NCBI RefSeq assembly: GCF_016862515.1 | Contig: NZ_BONC01000054.1 | Location: 1 to 54,888 of the forward strand | Length of the DNA stretch: 54,888 bases | Reading direction: 5' to 3' | From: Asanoa iriomotensis | GTDB lineage: Bacteria > Actinomycetota > Actinomycetes > Mycobacteriales > Micromonosporaceae | In this document: positions 18,180 through 26,699 of the stretch, in pieces | Layout: every line of letters begins with the position of its first letter | Numbering within the stretch: the stretch's first letter is position 1 | Made by a program: the position numbers and the translations under genes | The notes under the pieces: generated by a model | The model's input: only the letters and a program-made list of their open reading frames with translations | What the model was told of the DNA's origin: nothing | The model's database searches: none

Positions 18180-19001
18180 TCAGTCGTCGGCGCCGCGCCG
18201 GGCGGCCGCCGCCTCGTGGAGGGCCTCCTGCTCGGCGGCCAGTGCCGCGTCGGCGTCCACGATGTAGCGGACCGCCGCGTCCACGTCGTCGGTGACGAGG
18301 ACCAGGTCGAGGTCGGACTCGCCGATCTTCCCGTCGGCCACCAGCGTCGTGCGCATCCATTCCAGCAGGCCGCGCCAGTACGCCTCGCCCATCAGCACCA
18401 CCGGGAACCGGGTGACCTTCCCGGTCTGCACCAGCGTCAGCGCCTCGAACAGCTCGTCCATCGTGCCGAAGCCGCCCGGCAGCACGACGAACGCCTGCGC
18501 GTACTTCACGAACATGGTCTTCCGCGCGAAGAAGTACCGGAAGTCGATGCCCATGTCGACCCAGTCGTTGATGCCCTGCTCGAACGGCAACTCGATGCCC
18601 AACCCGACGGAGAGCCCGCCGGCCTCGGTCGCGCCGCGGTTGGCCGCCTCCATCACGCCCGGCCCGCCGCCCGTGATCACCGCGTAGCCGGCCCGGGCCA
18701 GCCCCGCGCCGACCTGCTCGGCCATCACGCATTCCTCGCTCTGTGGTTTGCTCCGGGCCGAGCCGAAAACGCTGACCGCCGGCGGCAGGTCGGCGAGGGT
18801 GTCGAAACCCTCGACGAACTCCGAAAGGATGCGCAAAGCGCGCCAGGCGTCCTTGGTCTTCCAGTCGGCCCGTGTACGCGAGTCCAGCAGCCGCTGGTCC
18901 GCGGTGCTGATCGGGATCGCGTCCCGGCGCAGCGTGACCGCGCCGCGGTGGCGCTCGGGTCCGCGTAGCCGGTCGTGGTTGCGGCCGTTTCCGTGGGTCA
19001 T
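18180..19001 (-). CDS. LOG-family (TIGR00730) protein, 273 aa
   Basis: A second, longer LOG-family protein with TGGGPGVMEAANRGA and LPGGFGTMDE motifs. An N-terminal extension of about 70 residues is typical of the Streptomyces-type members. The ATG at 19001 was selected because TACCGT lies exactly 7 bases upstream, a leaderless arrangement; an upstream in-frame TTG at 19019 would fall outside that transcript. The tandem arrangement of a long and a short LOG protein suggests related or consecutive reactions on nucleotides. Confidence 0.88.
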   Translation of the reverse strand: MTHGNGRNHDRLRGPERHRGAVTLRRDAIPISTADQRLLDSRTRADWKTKDAWRALRILSEFVEGFDTLADLPPAVSVFGSARSKPQSEECVMAEQVGAGLARAGYAVITGGGPGVMEAANRGATEAGGLSVGLGIELPFEQGINDWVDMGIDFRYFFARKTMFVKYAQAFVVLPGGFGTMDELFEALTLVQTGKVTRFPVVLMGEAYWRGLLEWMRTTLVADGKIGESDLDLVLVTDDVDAAVRYIVDADAALAAEQEALHEAAAARRGADD

Positions 19002-19008
19002 GGTCACC

Positions 19009-19014
19009 ACGGTA
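19009..19014 (-). promoter_or_regulatory. Putative -10 element, leaderless LOG operon
   Basis: TACCGT on the minus strand, 7 bases before the ATG at 19001. Confidence 0.45.
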
Positions 19015-19220
19015 GCCAAATCGGGACCCCGCGCAGAGTTGCGGCCCGCACTCAGATTCCCACCGGACGATTAGGCCATCCGGCCAACAATCCACCGGAA
19101 CAAGAAATTAACCCGGATGTAGCCGCAACCGAAATCACTTGTGCGGCGTCTTATCTTTCGAATACCGGGTATGCAGGCACGCCCGGCACTGCCGGGCACC
19201 TTGGGGGGAGGAGAGCCACG

Positions 19221-19382
19221 ATGACCCGCTTCGACCAGATCCGCCAGCGCCGTGAAATGCACCGCCGCATCCGTGCGGTCGTGGCCGAGCGCCGGCTCGG
19301 CCGCATCGCCCCGATCGCCGACGAGGACGACGAGCCCACCGTCGAGCTCCACCCCGATGACGCGGTGCCCACCGGTTCCTAG
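19221..19382 (+). CDS. Small hypothetical protein, 53 aa
   Basis: A very strong Shine-Dalgarno run (GGGGGGAGGA) precedes the ATG. The product has a basic, arginine-rich N-terminal half ([20 protein letters not shown]) and an acidic C-terminal half. No family was recognised. Its stop codon shares the CCTAGG palindrome with the dapE stop on the opposite strand, so the two convergent genes end on top of each other. Confidence 0.65.
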   Translation: MTRFDQIRQRREMHRRIRAVVAERRLGRIAPIADEDDEPTVELHPDDAVPTGS

Positions 19383-20449
19383 GTCGCGAGCCAGCGGTGC
19401 AGGGTCGCCGCGCCCTGCCTGATCAACGGGATCTCCACCCGCTCGTCGACCGCGTGCGCCACGTTGGGGTCGCCCGGGCCGAAGTTGAGCGCCGGGATGC
19501 CCATCGCCGCGAATCGTGACACGTCCGTCCAGCCCAGCTTGCCGATCGGGTCGGCGCCGACCGCCGCGACGAACTCCTGCGCGGGTGCCGCGCCGAGGCC
19601 CGGCAGGGCGCCTGGAGCGGCGTCGACCAGCGTCACCTCGTACCCGTCGAAAAGCTCGCGGAGGTGGGCCTCCGCCTGCTCGACCGACCGGTCCGGCGCG
19701 AACCGGTAGTTGATCTCGATCTCGCAGCGGTCCGGGATCACGTTGCCCGCGATGCCGCCGTTGATCCGCACCGCGTTGAGGCCCTCGCGGTAGGCGCAGC
19801 CGTCGATCACCACCTGGCGGGCCTCGTAGGCGGCCAGCCGGTCGAGCACGCCGGCCGCCGCGTGGATCGCGTTGACACCCCGCCACGACCGGGCCGAGTG
19901 CGCCCGCTTGCCGCTGGTGCTGACGAGCACCCGCATGGTGCCCTGGCATCCCGCCTCGACCACGCCGTGGGTCGGCTCCAGCAGCACCGCGAAGTCGGCG
20001 GCGAGCCAATCCGGGTGGCTCTTGGAGACGAGGTTGAGGCCGTTGTAGACGGAGTCGATCTCCTCGGCCTCGTAGAAGAAGTACGTCACGTCGTAGCGCG
20101 GCTCCGGCAGCGCGACCGCCAACTGGAGGGCGAGCGCGACGCCGGACTTCATGTCGGACGTGCCGCAGCCGTACATGATCTCGCCGTCGACCCGGGCCGG
20201 CAGGTTGTCGGCGATCGGCACGGTGTCGAGGTGGCCGGCGAGCACCACCCGCTGCGCCCGGCCCAGCTCGGTGCGGGCCATGACCGTGTTGCCCAGCCGC
20301 TCGACCCGCAGGTGTGGCACCGCCCGCAGGACCTGCTCCACGCAGTCCGTGATGTCCTTCTCGTGCAGCGACACCGACTCGATGTCGACCAGCACGCGGG
20401 TCAGCTCGACCGGGTCCGACAACACGGCGGGGGTAAGCGGGTTGGTCAT
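19379..20449 (-). CDS. dapE: Succinyl-diaminopimelate desuccinylase DapE, 356 aa
   Basis: This M20-family zinc peptidase hydrolyses N-succinyl-LL-2,6-diaminopimelate to LL-diaminopimelate and succinate in lysine/peptidoglycan synthesis. The metal motif AGHLDTVP, the [11 protein letters not shown] segment and the catalytic YEAEEID glutamates are visible, with the [10 protein letters not shown] dimerisation-domain segment. Length is typical of the actinobacterial enzyme. The ATG at 20449 is preceded at 7 bases by TAGCGT, so it is probably leaderless. It is divergent from dapD with a 24-base gap. Confidence 0.94.
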   Translation of the reverse strand: MTNPLTPAVLSDPVELTRVLVDIESVSLHEKDITDCVEQVLRAVPHLRVERLGNTVMARTELGRAQRVVLAGHLDTVPIADNLPARVDGEIMYGCGTSDMKSGVALALQLAVALPEPRYDVTYFFYEAEEIDSVYNGLNLVSKSHPDWLAADFAVLLEPTHGVVEAGCQGTMRVLVSTSGKRAHSARSWRGVNAIHAAAGVLDRLAAYEARQVVIDGCAYREGLNAVRINGGIAGNVIPDRCEIEINYRFAPDRSVEQAEAHLRELFDGYEVTLVDAAPGALPGLGAAPAQEFVAAVGADPIGKLGWTDVSRFAAMGIPALNFGPGDPNVAHAVDERVEIPLIRQGAATLHRWLAT

Positions 20450-20456
20450 AGCTCGC

Positions 20457-20466
20457 ACGCTACCGT
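20457..20466. promoter_or_regulatory. Overlapping divergent -10 elements for dapE and dapD
   Basis: On the plus strand TACCGT (20461-20466) is 7 bases before the dapD GTG at 20474. On the minus strand TAGCGT (20462-20457) is 7 bases before the dapE ATG at 20449. The two hexamers share the TA at 20461-20462. Both transcripts are therefore predicted to be leaderless and to compete for the same DNA. Confidence 0.55.
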
Positions 20467-20473
20467 CATAACT

Positions 20474-21424
20474 GTGACGAGCGAGCAGCCTGCCTGGGGA
20501 ATCGGCCTGTCGACCAGCACCGCGGAAGGCCAGGTGCTCGACGCCTGGTTCCCGGCGGAGAACCTCGGGCTCGGCGCCCGCCCGGCCGGGGAACCAGCCG
20601 CCCTGCTCGGCGCCGCGGCCGGCGCCGTCGGCGAGCGCGCCCTGCCCGGCCTGCGCAGCGAGATCGTGGTCGTGGAGATCGGCTCGCTGGCCGACCCGAT
20701 CAAGGACGCCGCCGACGCGTACCTGCGGCTGCACCTGCTCTCCCACCGCATCGTCCGGCCCAACGAGCTGAACCTCGACGGGATCTTCGGGATGCTGGCC
20801 AACGTCGCCTGGACCTCGGCCGGCCCGTGCCCGCCGGACCGGGTCGACGAGCTGCGGGTCCGCGAGCGGCTGGCCGGGCGACAGCTCACGGTGCACGGGA
20901 TCGACAAGTTCCCCCGCATGATCGACTACGTGGTGCCCTCCGGGGTCCGGATCGCCGACGCCGACCGGGTGCGGCTCGGCGCGCACCTGGCCAGCGGCAC
21001 CACCGTCATGCACGAGGGCTTCGTCAACTTCAACGCCGGCACGCTGGGCACGTCGATGGTCGAGGGCCGGATCGTGGCCGGCGTGGTGGTCGGTGACGGC
21101 TCCGACATCGGCGGCGGCGCCTCGATCCTCGGCACGCTCTCCGGCGGCGGCAAGGACAAACTGCGCATCGGCGAGCGCTGCCTGCTCGGCGCGAACGCGG
21201 GCATCGGCATCTCGCTCGGCGACGACTGCGTGGTCGAGGCCGGCTGCTACATCACCGCCGGCTCCAAGATCACGCTGCCGGACGGCCGGGTGGTCAAGGC
21301 CCGCGAGCTGGCCGGCGTCGACAACCTGCTGTTCTGGCGCAACTCGGTGACCGGCGCCCTCGAGGCGAAGCCCCGCTCGGGCAAGGGCATCGAGCTCAAC
21401 GCGGCGCTGCACGCCAACGACTAG
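20474..21424 (+). CDS. dapD: Tetrahydrodipicolinate N-succinyltransferase DapD, 316 aa
   Basis: This enzyme transfers succinate from succinyl-CoA to tetrahydrodipicolinate in the succinylase branch of diaminopimelate synthesis. The actinobacterial group-2 type is recognised by its alpha/beta N-terminal domain followed by a left-handed beta-helix of hexapeptide repeats (about residues 165-275, with [15 protein letters not shown] and [12 protein letters not shown]). The GTG start has no Shine-Dalgarno sequence and a -10 at 7 bases. It is paired divergently with dapE, the enzyme two steps later; dapC, the step between, is at 23737-24840. Confidence 0.94.
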   Translation: MTSEQPAWGIGLSTSTAEGQVLDAWFPAENLGLGARPAGEPAALLGAAAGAVGERALPGLRSEIVVVEIGSLADPIKDAADAYLRLHLLSHRIVRPNELNLDGIFGMLANVAWTSAGPCPPDRVDELRVRERLAGRQLTVHGIDKFPRMIDYVVPSGVRIADADRVRLGAHLASGTTVMHEGFVNFNAGTLGTSMVEGRIVAGVVVGDGSDIGGGASILGTLSGGGKDKLRIGERCLLGANAGIGISLGDDCVVEAGCYITAGSKITLPDGRVVKARELAGVDNLLFWRNSVTGALEAKPRSGKGIELNAALHAND

Positions 21425-21438
21425 GCCGAGGGCCTGTC

Positions 21439-22062
21439 CTAGACGAGGCGGACCACCAGGTCGGCGCGCGAGCGGGTCGTCGCGATCAGCTCGGCGTTGA
21501 CCTGGTCGCTGCCGAACGAGCGCGCCTTCGCCTCGGCCTGGCTGCGGCCGTAGGCCATGTGCCGGGCAACCAGCCGGCGCAGCCGCTCCTCCTCGTCGAG
21601 GTCGAGATACCAGACCTCGTCGAGCAGCAAGCGTACGCCCGACCACGGCTCCTCAGGGACCAGCAGGTAGTTGCCCTCGGTCACGACCAGCCGCACCTCC
21701 GGCGGCACCGGGATGGACCCCGCGACCGGCTCCTCGATCTCCCGGTGGAACGCCGGCGCGTAGACGGTCTCCGGTCCCCCGGCGGCCAGCCGGCCGAGTA
21801 TCGAGGCGTAGCCGGCCGCGTCGAACGTGTCGATCGCGCCCTTGCGGTCGTGCCGGCCGAGCCGGTGCAGCTCGGCCTCGGCCAGGTGGTAGCCGTCCAT
21901 CGGGACCAGCACCGCGGACGGCCCGACGGCCTCGACGATCCGCTCGGCCAAGGTCGACTTGCCCGCACCGGGTGGCCCGACGATCCCCAGCAGCCGGCGC
22001 GGCCCGAGGTCGGCCAGCGCGGCCGCCCGGGCCGCCAGCACATCCATGGGGTACGTGGTCAC
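21439..22062 (-). CDS. P-loop nucleoside/sugar kinase-like protein, 207 aa
   Basis: A uridine-kinase/pantothenate-kinase-fold phosphotransferase. The P-loop GPPGAGKST is near residue 28, the substrate segment [13 protein letters not shown] follows, and [10 protein letters not shown] is the Walker B-like strand. Such proteins (related to YggC/FrcK) phosphorylate small metabolites; the substrate is unknown. The GTG at 22062 was chosen because GATAGT lies 7 bases upstream; the ATG at 22047 is the alternative. It is convergent with dapD, 14 bases apart. Confidence 0.82.
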   Translation of the reverse strand: MTTYPMDVLAARAAALADLGPRRLLGIVGPPGAGKSTLAERIVEAVGPSAVLVPMDGYHLAEAELHRLGRHDRKGAIDTFDAAGYASILGRLAAGGPETVYAPAFHREIEEPVAGSIPVPPEVRLVVTEGNYLLVPEEPWSGVRLLLDEVWYLDLDEEERLRRLVARHMAYGRSQAEAKARSFGSDQVNAELIATTRSRADLVVRLV

Positions 22063-22069
22063 GCGAGGA

Positions 22070-22075
22070 ACTATC
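22070..22075 (-). promoter_or_regulatory. Putative -10 element of the kinase gene
   Basis: GATAGT on the minus strand, 7 bases before the GTG at 22062. It is weaker than the other cases because the first base is not T. Confidence 0.3.
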
Positions 22076-22161
22076 GCATGCTCCTTACCTGGCGGCCGGG
22101 ATGCGTGATCGGACCCTGGCTGGCTGGTCCCCCGCCTACCGTGGTGAGCAGGGGGTGTGCG

Positions 22162-22482
22162 ATGGCACAGGAATCGACGGAAATCGAGATCACCACCATC
22201 GGCCGGCGGAGCGGGCGGAACCACTCGCACCCGGTGTGGTTCGTCCGCGAGGGCAAGTCGACGTTTCTGCTGCCGATCACCGGCCATGGCAGCCAGTGGT
22301 ACCGAAACCTGGAGAACAACCCGACGATCAAGCTCGGCTCCGCCTCGGCGAAGGCCAGGCTGATCACCGACCAGAAGCGGGTCGCCCAGGTGTTCGACGA
22401 GTTCGCCAGCAAGTACGGCGCGGACGACATGCGCCGGTTCTACCCGCGGGTCGAGGTGGCGGTGGAGGTGCGGGACTCTTGA
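22162..22482 (+). CDS. Deazaflavin (F420)-dependent nitroreductase-family protein, 106 aa
   Basis: A split-barrel protein of the Ddn/DUF385 type. Visible family features are TTIGRRSGRNHSHPVWFV at the N-terminus and SQWYRNLENNPTIKL in the middle. It is at the short end of the family (usually 110-150 residues). Members use F420H2 or related flavins; the substrate is unknown. AGGGGGTG precedes the ATG. Its stop overlaps the start of the following glycosylase by three bases. Confidence 0.75.
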   Translation: MAQESTEIEITTIGRRSGRNHSHPVWFVREGKSTFLLPITGHGSQWYRNLENNPTIKLGSASAKARLITDQKRVAQVFDEFASKYGADDMRRFYPRVEVAVEVRDS

Positions 22483-23117
22483 CGGTCGGCCTCGCCGAGG
22501 CGACCGACCGGGTGGCGGCGGTCGACCCGGCCCTGGCCGACGTGATCCGCCGGGCCGGGCCGATCCACCACCGCAAACGGGACCCCGACGGGCCGTTCGG
22601 CGCGCTCGTCCGGGCGATCACGTTCCAGCAGCTCTCCGGGCGGTCCGCGATCGCCATCCACGGCCGGCTGCGGGCGTCGGTCGACGGACCGCTCACCCCG
22701 GAGGCGCTGCTGGCGCTCTCCGACGCGCAGATGCGGGCGGCGGGGCTGTCGGGTGCGAAGACGGCCGCGCTGCGCGACCTGGCCACCAAGGTCCTCGACG
22801 GCACCGTCGTGCTCAAGGCGGGCGCCCGGATGCCGGACGACGAGATCATGGGGCGGCTGGTCACCGTGCGCGGCATCGGGCCCTGGACCGCCGAGATGTT
22901 CCTGATCTTCGAGCTGCGCCGGCTCGACGTGTGGCCCGTCGACGACCTCGGCGTGCGCCAGGGCTTCACGCAGATCTGGCAGCGGGACGAGGTGCCGACG
23001 CCCAAGCAGTTGGAGCCGGAGGGCGAGCGGTTCCGCCCGTACCGGACGGTGCTGGCCCGCTACTGCTGGGCCGCGACCGCCCTGGAACCCGGCGACACCT
23101 CAGTCGACCTGCGATAA
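22479..23117 (+). CDS. DNA-3-methyladenine glycosylase, HhH-GPD type, 212 aa
   Basis: A base-excision repair glycosylase of the AlkA/HhH-GPD superfamily. The helix-hairpin-helix and Gly-Pro-Asp loop are seen in TVRGIGPWTAEMFLIF, and the catalytic aspartate follows in VWPVDDLGV. The N-terminal FGALVRAITFQQLSGRSA segment is typical. A TTG start is inferred from GGAGGT 10 bases upstream and overlap with the previous stop. The 3' end overlaps the SIMPL gene by 18 bases on the other strand. The expected substrate is alkylated purines. Confidence 0.87.
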   Translation: MTVGLAEATDRVAAVDPALADVIRRAGPIHHRKRDPDGPFGALVRAITFQQLSGRSAIAIHGRLRASVDGPLTPEALLALSDAQMRAAGLSGAKTAALRDLATKVLDGTVVLKAGARMPDDEIMGRLVTVRGIGPWTAEMFLIFELRRLDVWPVDDLGVRQGFTQIWQRDEVPTPKQLEPEGERFRPYRTVLARYCWAATALEPGDTSVDLR

Positions 23118-23744
23118 CACCGTGGGCGTGCTGATCGTGAACCGCGCCTCGATCGCGGCGTGGACGCTCTGCACCTGGGGGTCCAGGTCGACGCTCGGCA
23201 TGCTGAGCGCGGCGTCGCGCTCCATGCCGGCGCGCGCGAACATCGGCTGGGGCCGCATCCCCGCGTCGGCGACCTCGACCAGCGCGGTGATCCGGGCGCC
23301 CAGCGCGGCGGCGTAGTCGCGGGCCACCGCGATCGCGTCGTCGATCGCGGCCCGGCGCACCTCGCGCTGGGCCGGGCTGTCGGGCCGCAGCTCCCACCAC
23401 GGCCCGGCCACCGACGTCTGCTCCTGGTCGGCGAGCCGCAGCATCAGCTCGCCCAGCGTGGCGAAGTCGGCCAGCGTGACCGTGGTGGTCACGCTGCCCA
23501 CGTAGGCGGCGACCTTCTCGCCCGACCGCTTGTGCTCGGGGAAGACCTGGAGGTTGCCGGACTCCCGGCGCTCGACCGAGTAGCTGTCGATCACCGCCCG
23601 GGTCTGCTCCGCCCGCTCGGAGAGCCGGCGCAGCGCGGTCGGCCGGTCCTTGTCGCGCGCGGTGACCGTGACAGCGAACCGGGCGATCTCGGGCGGCACC
23701 TCGCGCACCGCCTCGCCGCGCACCGCGACGACGGGGTCAGCCAT
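23100..23744 (-). CDS. SIMPL-domain (DUF541) protein, 214 aa
   Basis: The protein has a SIMPL/BP26-like domain throughout (VRGEAVREVPPEIARFAVTVTARDKD near the N-terminus; an AIDDAIAVARDYAAALG helix). No signal peptide or transmembrane segment is seen, so it looks cytoplasmic, unlike many family members. Its ATG overlaps the dapC stop by eight bases, so it is translated with dapC. Function is unknown. Confidence 0.82.
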   Translation of the reverse strand: MADPVVAVRGEAVREVPPEIARFAVTVTARDKDRPTALRRLSERAEQTRAVIDSYSVERRESGNLQVFPEHKRSGEKVAAYVGSVTTTVTLADFATLGELMLRLADQEQTSVAGPWWELRPDSPAQREVRRAAIDDAIAVARDYAAALGARITALVEVADAGMRPQPMFARAGMERDAALSMPSVDLDPQVQSVHAAIEARFTISTPTVLSQVD

Positions 23745-24840
23745 CCACTGAGGATAGGCGCTCGGCGGCCGCGGCGATGCGTTCGTCGGTCGCCGTGAGG
23801 GCGAACCGGACGTGCCGTTCGCCGGTGGGACCGTAGAACGCGCCGGGCGCGACCAGGATGCCGAGCCGGGCCAGGTGCTCCACCGTGGACCAGCAGTCCT
23901 CGTCGCGGGAGGCCCACAGGTAGAGGCCCGCCTCCGAGTGGGAGACCGCGAAGCCGGCCTTCTCCAGCGCCTCGCGGAGCACGCCGCGCCGGGCGGCGTA
24001 CCGGGTGCGCTGCTCGGTCGCGGAGGTCTCGTCGTCGAGGGCGGCCACCATCGCGGCCTGCACCGGGTCGGGAACGATCAGGCCGGCGTGCTTGCGCACC
24101 GCCAACAGCTCCCGGACCAGCGCCGGGTCGCCGGCGACGAAGCCGGCCCGGTAGCCCGCGAGGTTGGACCGCTTCGACAGCGAGTGCACGGCGAGCAGGC
24201 CGTCCAGCGAGCCGCCGTTGACCGACGGCGACAGGATCGACGTCGGCTCGACCTCCCAGCCCAGCGTCAGGTAGCACTCGTCGCTGGCGACCACCGCGCC
24301 CCGCTCGCGCGCCCAGTCGACCACCTTGCGCAGGTGGGCCGGCGGCAGCACGCGGCCGCTCGGGTTGGCGGGCGAGTTGACCCAGATCAGCTTGACGTCC
24401 GTCGCCGGGCCCAGGGAGACCAGCGAGTCCGCGCGCATCACCTTCGCGCCGGCCAGCCGGGCACCGACCTCGTAGGTCGGGTAGCAGACCGGCGGGATCA
24501 CGACCACGTCACCCGCGCCGAGGCCGAGCTGCGCCGGCAGGCCGGCGACCAGCTCCTTGGAGCCGATCGTCGGCAGGACGCCGATCTCCTCGAAGGTGGC
24601 ACCGCAGGCGCGGGCCACCCACCGCCGGACCGCCGAGCGCAGCTCGGGCGTGCCGGCGGTCAGCGGGTAACCGGGTGCGTCGGCCGCCGCGACGAGCGCA
24701 GCGCGGATCGCGGCGGGCACCGGGTCGACCGGCGTGCCGATCGACAGGTCGACGATGCCGTCCGGGTGCCCCGCCGCGACCGCCTTGGCGGGCTCGAGCA
24801 GGTCCCACGGGAAGTCCGGCAGGGTTGCCGACACCCGCAC
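23737..24840 (-). CDS. dapC: Succinyldiaminopimelate transaminase DapC, 367 aa
   Basis: A PLP-dependent class I/II aminotransferase that forms N-succinyl-LL-diaminopimelate from the 2-amino-6-oxo precursor with glutamate. The PLP lysine lies in HSLSKRSNLAGYR, the VNSPANPSGRVL segment is present, and the C-terminal arginine lies in RHVRFALT. The GTG at 24840 follows the fdxA stop by five bases; a GTG at 24834 is also possible. The fdxA-dapC order matches M. tuberculosis fdxC-dapC. With dapD and dapE nearby, the whole succinylase branch is clustered here. Confidence 0.92.
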   Translation of the reverse strand: MRVSATLPDFPWDLLEPAKAVAAGHPDGIVDLSIGTPVDPVPAAIRAALVAAADAPGYPLTAGTPELRSAVRRWVARACGATFEEIGVLPTIGSKELVAGLPAQLGLGAGDVVVIPPVCYPTYEVGARLAGAKVMRADSLVSLGPATDVKLIWVNSPANPSGRVLPPAHLRKVVDWARERGAVVASDECYLTLGWEVEPTSILSPSVNGGSLDGLLAVHSLSKRSNLAGYRAGFVAGDPALVRELLAVRKHAGLIVPDPVQAAMVAALDDETSATEQRTRYAARRGVLREALEKAGFAVSHSEAGLYLWASRDEDCWSTVEHLARLGILVAPGAFYGPTGERHVRFALTATDERIAAAAERLSSVDG

Positions 24841-24845
24841 GCCGG

Positions 24846-25172
24846 TCAGTGCTCCGCTTCGCGCGGCGGTTGTGCGGCGACCACGGCGTGGTCCTTCTCG
24901 ATCTTGCCGACCTTGGACGCGCCACCGGGCGAACCGAGATCCTCGAAGAACTCGTAGTTCGCGGTGGTGTAGTCCTTCCACTGCTCCGGGACGTCGTCTT
25001 CGTAGAAGATCGCCTCGACCGGGCAGACCGGTTCACAGGCCCCGCAGTCGACGCACTCATCGGGGTGGATGTAGAGCATCCGGTTGCCCTCGTAGATGCA
25101 GTCGACGGGGCACTCCTCGATGCACGCCTTGTCGAGCACATCGACGCACGGCTCCGCGATGATGTAGGTCAC
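24846..25172 (-). CDS. fdxA: Seven-iron ferredoxin, 108 aa
   Basis: A small electron carrier with an N-terminal ligand set for one [3Fe-4S] and one [4Fe-4S] cluster (CVDV...[11 protein letters not shown] then [21 protein letters not shown]). The C-terminal extension of about 45 residues is common in actinobacterial FdxA. The GTG at 25172 has GGAGGAGAG upstream. It heads an operon with dapC and the SIMPL gene. Confidence 0.93.
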   Translation of the reverse strand: MTYIIAEPCVDVLDKACIEECPVDCIYEGNRMLYIHPDECVDCGACEPVCPVEAIFYEDDVPEQWKDYTTANYEFFEDLGSPGGASKVGKIEKDHAVVAAQPPREAEH

Positions 25173-25225
25173 GGGTTTCTCTCCTCCGCAAGCCACGCCG
25201 CGATCACCCGCGGCGGTCAAGAGCC

Positions 25226-25231
25226 TAGTAT
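25226..25231 (+). promoter_or_regulatory. Putative -10 element of the GNAT gene
   Basis: TAGTAT, followed by a short leader carrying GGAGGGGGG before the GTG at 25254. No good -35 is visible. Confidence 0.35.
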
Positions 25232-25253
25232 CTCGCGTGGAGGGGGGTCGATC

Positions 25254-26225
25254 GTGCTCCGACGGCAGGATGTAGGACACCGTGTGGTGATCCGGCGGAT
25301 TGTCGGTGTTCGTAACGGTCGCACGCTCTATTCCGACGCGCTGGGCGAGCTGGTCGCGGTGGACGAGACAAAGCTCACGGTCGCCACGACGAAAGGCACG
25401 ATCGTCGTGCCCCTGTCGGAGGTGCACCGGGCCAAGCGGGTGCCGCCGCAGCGCCGCCCGACCGCCGCGGACGTGATCGCGCTGGAGCTGGCCGCCGACG
25501 CGGCCTGGCCCGCGCCCACCCGCGGCCGGCTGGGCGACTGGCTGCTGCGCAGCGCCGACGGGTGGACGGGGCGGGCCAACTCGGCGCTGCCGATCGGCGA
25601 CCCCGACCGGCCGCTGGAGGCGGCGATCGACGCGATCGAGGCCTGGTACGCCCAGCACGGGCAGCCGGCCATGGTCAACACGCCGTTGCCGCTGGCGGCG
25701 CCGGTCGGCGCGGCCCTGGACGCCCGCGGCTGGACCGCCCGCCCGCTGGTCCTGGTGCAGACCGCCCCGCTGCCGCCGCTGACCGCCGACGCCCCGGGCG
25801 TGTCGCTGACGAAGACACCCGGCGACGACTGGCTGGCGATCTACGAGGCGCGCAAGAAGAGCCTCCCGCCCGCCGCGCGGCACGTGCTCAGCGCGCCGCC
25901 CGAGGTGCGGTTCGCCGGCGTGTACGACGGCGACACGCTGATCGCCGCGGGCCGGGGTGCCGTCGTCGGCGAGCAGAACCGCTGGCTGCACCTCGGGTCG
26001 ATCGAGGTGGTCCCGGCCTACCGCCGCACGGGCCTGGCCCGCGCGGTCACCGCGGCGCTCGCCAACTGGGGCGCCGAGCTAGGGGCGACCGGCGCGTTCC
26101 TGCAGGTCGAGGAGCGCAACACGGCCGCGGTCGCGCTCTACGGCGGGCTGGGCTTCACCACCCACCACAGCTATCTGACCCGCGAACAGCCGCTCAGCGG
26201 CGGACGACCCGACGCGGCTTGCTGA
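25254..26225 (+). CDS. GNAT-family N-acetyltransferase, 323 aa
   Basis: The C-terminal half is a GNAT domain with the acetyl-CoA loop [14 protein letters not shown] and the terminal [13 protein letters not shown]. The N-terminal part has an SH3-like small barrel ([23 protein letters not shown]). Similar two-part proteins in actinobacteria are acetyltransferases of unknown substrate. The GTG at 25254 was chosen by the strong purine-rich Shine-Dalgarno sequence. The 3' end overlaps the convergent membrane protein gene by 32 bases. Confidence 0.87.
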   Translation: MLRRQDVGHRVVIRRIVGVRNGRTLYSDALGELVAVDETKLTVATTKGTIVVPLSEVHRAKRVPPQRRPTAADVIALELAADAAWPAPTRGRLGDWLLRSADGWTGRANSALPIGDPDRPLEAAIDAIEAWYAQHGQPAMVNTPLPLAAPVGAALDARGWTARPLVLVQTAPLPPLTADAPGVSLTKTPGDDWLAIYEARKKSLPPAARHVLSAPPEVRFAGVYDGDTLIAAGRGAVVGEQNRWLHLGSIEVVPAYRRTGLARAVTAALANWGAELGATGAFLQVEERNTAAVALYGGLGFTTHHSYLTREQPLSGGRPDAAC

Positions 26226-26658
26226 GCTTGGCCTTCGAGTAGGCCGCGAGCTGGCGCGACCGGTAGTCCTTGGCGAGCACGACGAGCAGCAGGTAGCCCA
26301 CGAGGAAGCCGCCGGCACTGAACCCGGCGTAGAGCCAGATCTGGGCGAAGAACTCCCCCGCACCGCCGCCGACCGGGTTGGCGCCGAACACCGCCGGCCC
26401 GAGCAGCACCGTGGCCAGGCAGGCGACCAGCACCGCACCGGCCATGTCGGCCAGCAGCACGCCGACGGGCCGGTCACGCCCCCAGCGGAACGCGACGATC
26501 GCGAGCGTCAGCGCGACGACCCCGAAGAAGATCAGCGACACGCGGTCCTGCATGTCCGTGTCGTCGCCGTACGCGAAGTTCGCGACCCCCCGGGCAACCA
26601 GGTTGATCGCGAACAGCGCGCCGGCCAGTGCACCGATCCGCAGCCAGCGGTTTTTCAA
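26194..26658 (-). CDS. Four-helix membrane protein, 154 aa
   Basis: Four hydrophobic segments span most of the protein (about residues 9-27, 41-60, 68-90 and 105-130), with a basic C-terminal tail ([14 protein letters not shown]). No family was recognised; the type is common in actinobacteria. The TTG start at 26658 is preceded by GGAGGCG; the nearby GTG is out of frame and hits a stop at once. Confidence 0.75.
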   Translation of the reverse strand: MKNRWLRIGALAGALFAINLVARGVANFAYGDDTDMQDRVSLIFFGVVALTLAIVAFRWGRDRPVGVLLADMAGAVLVACLATVLLGPAVFGANPVGGGAGEFFAQIWLYAGFSAGGFLVGYLLLVVLAKDYRSRQLAAYSKAKLSKPRRVVRR

Positions 26659-26699
26659 TTCACGCCTCCTCCGCGCGGTCCTGCCGCGTTAGTCGGCGC

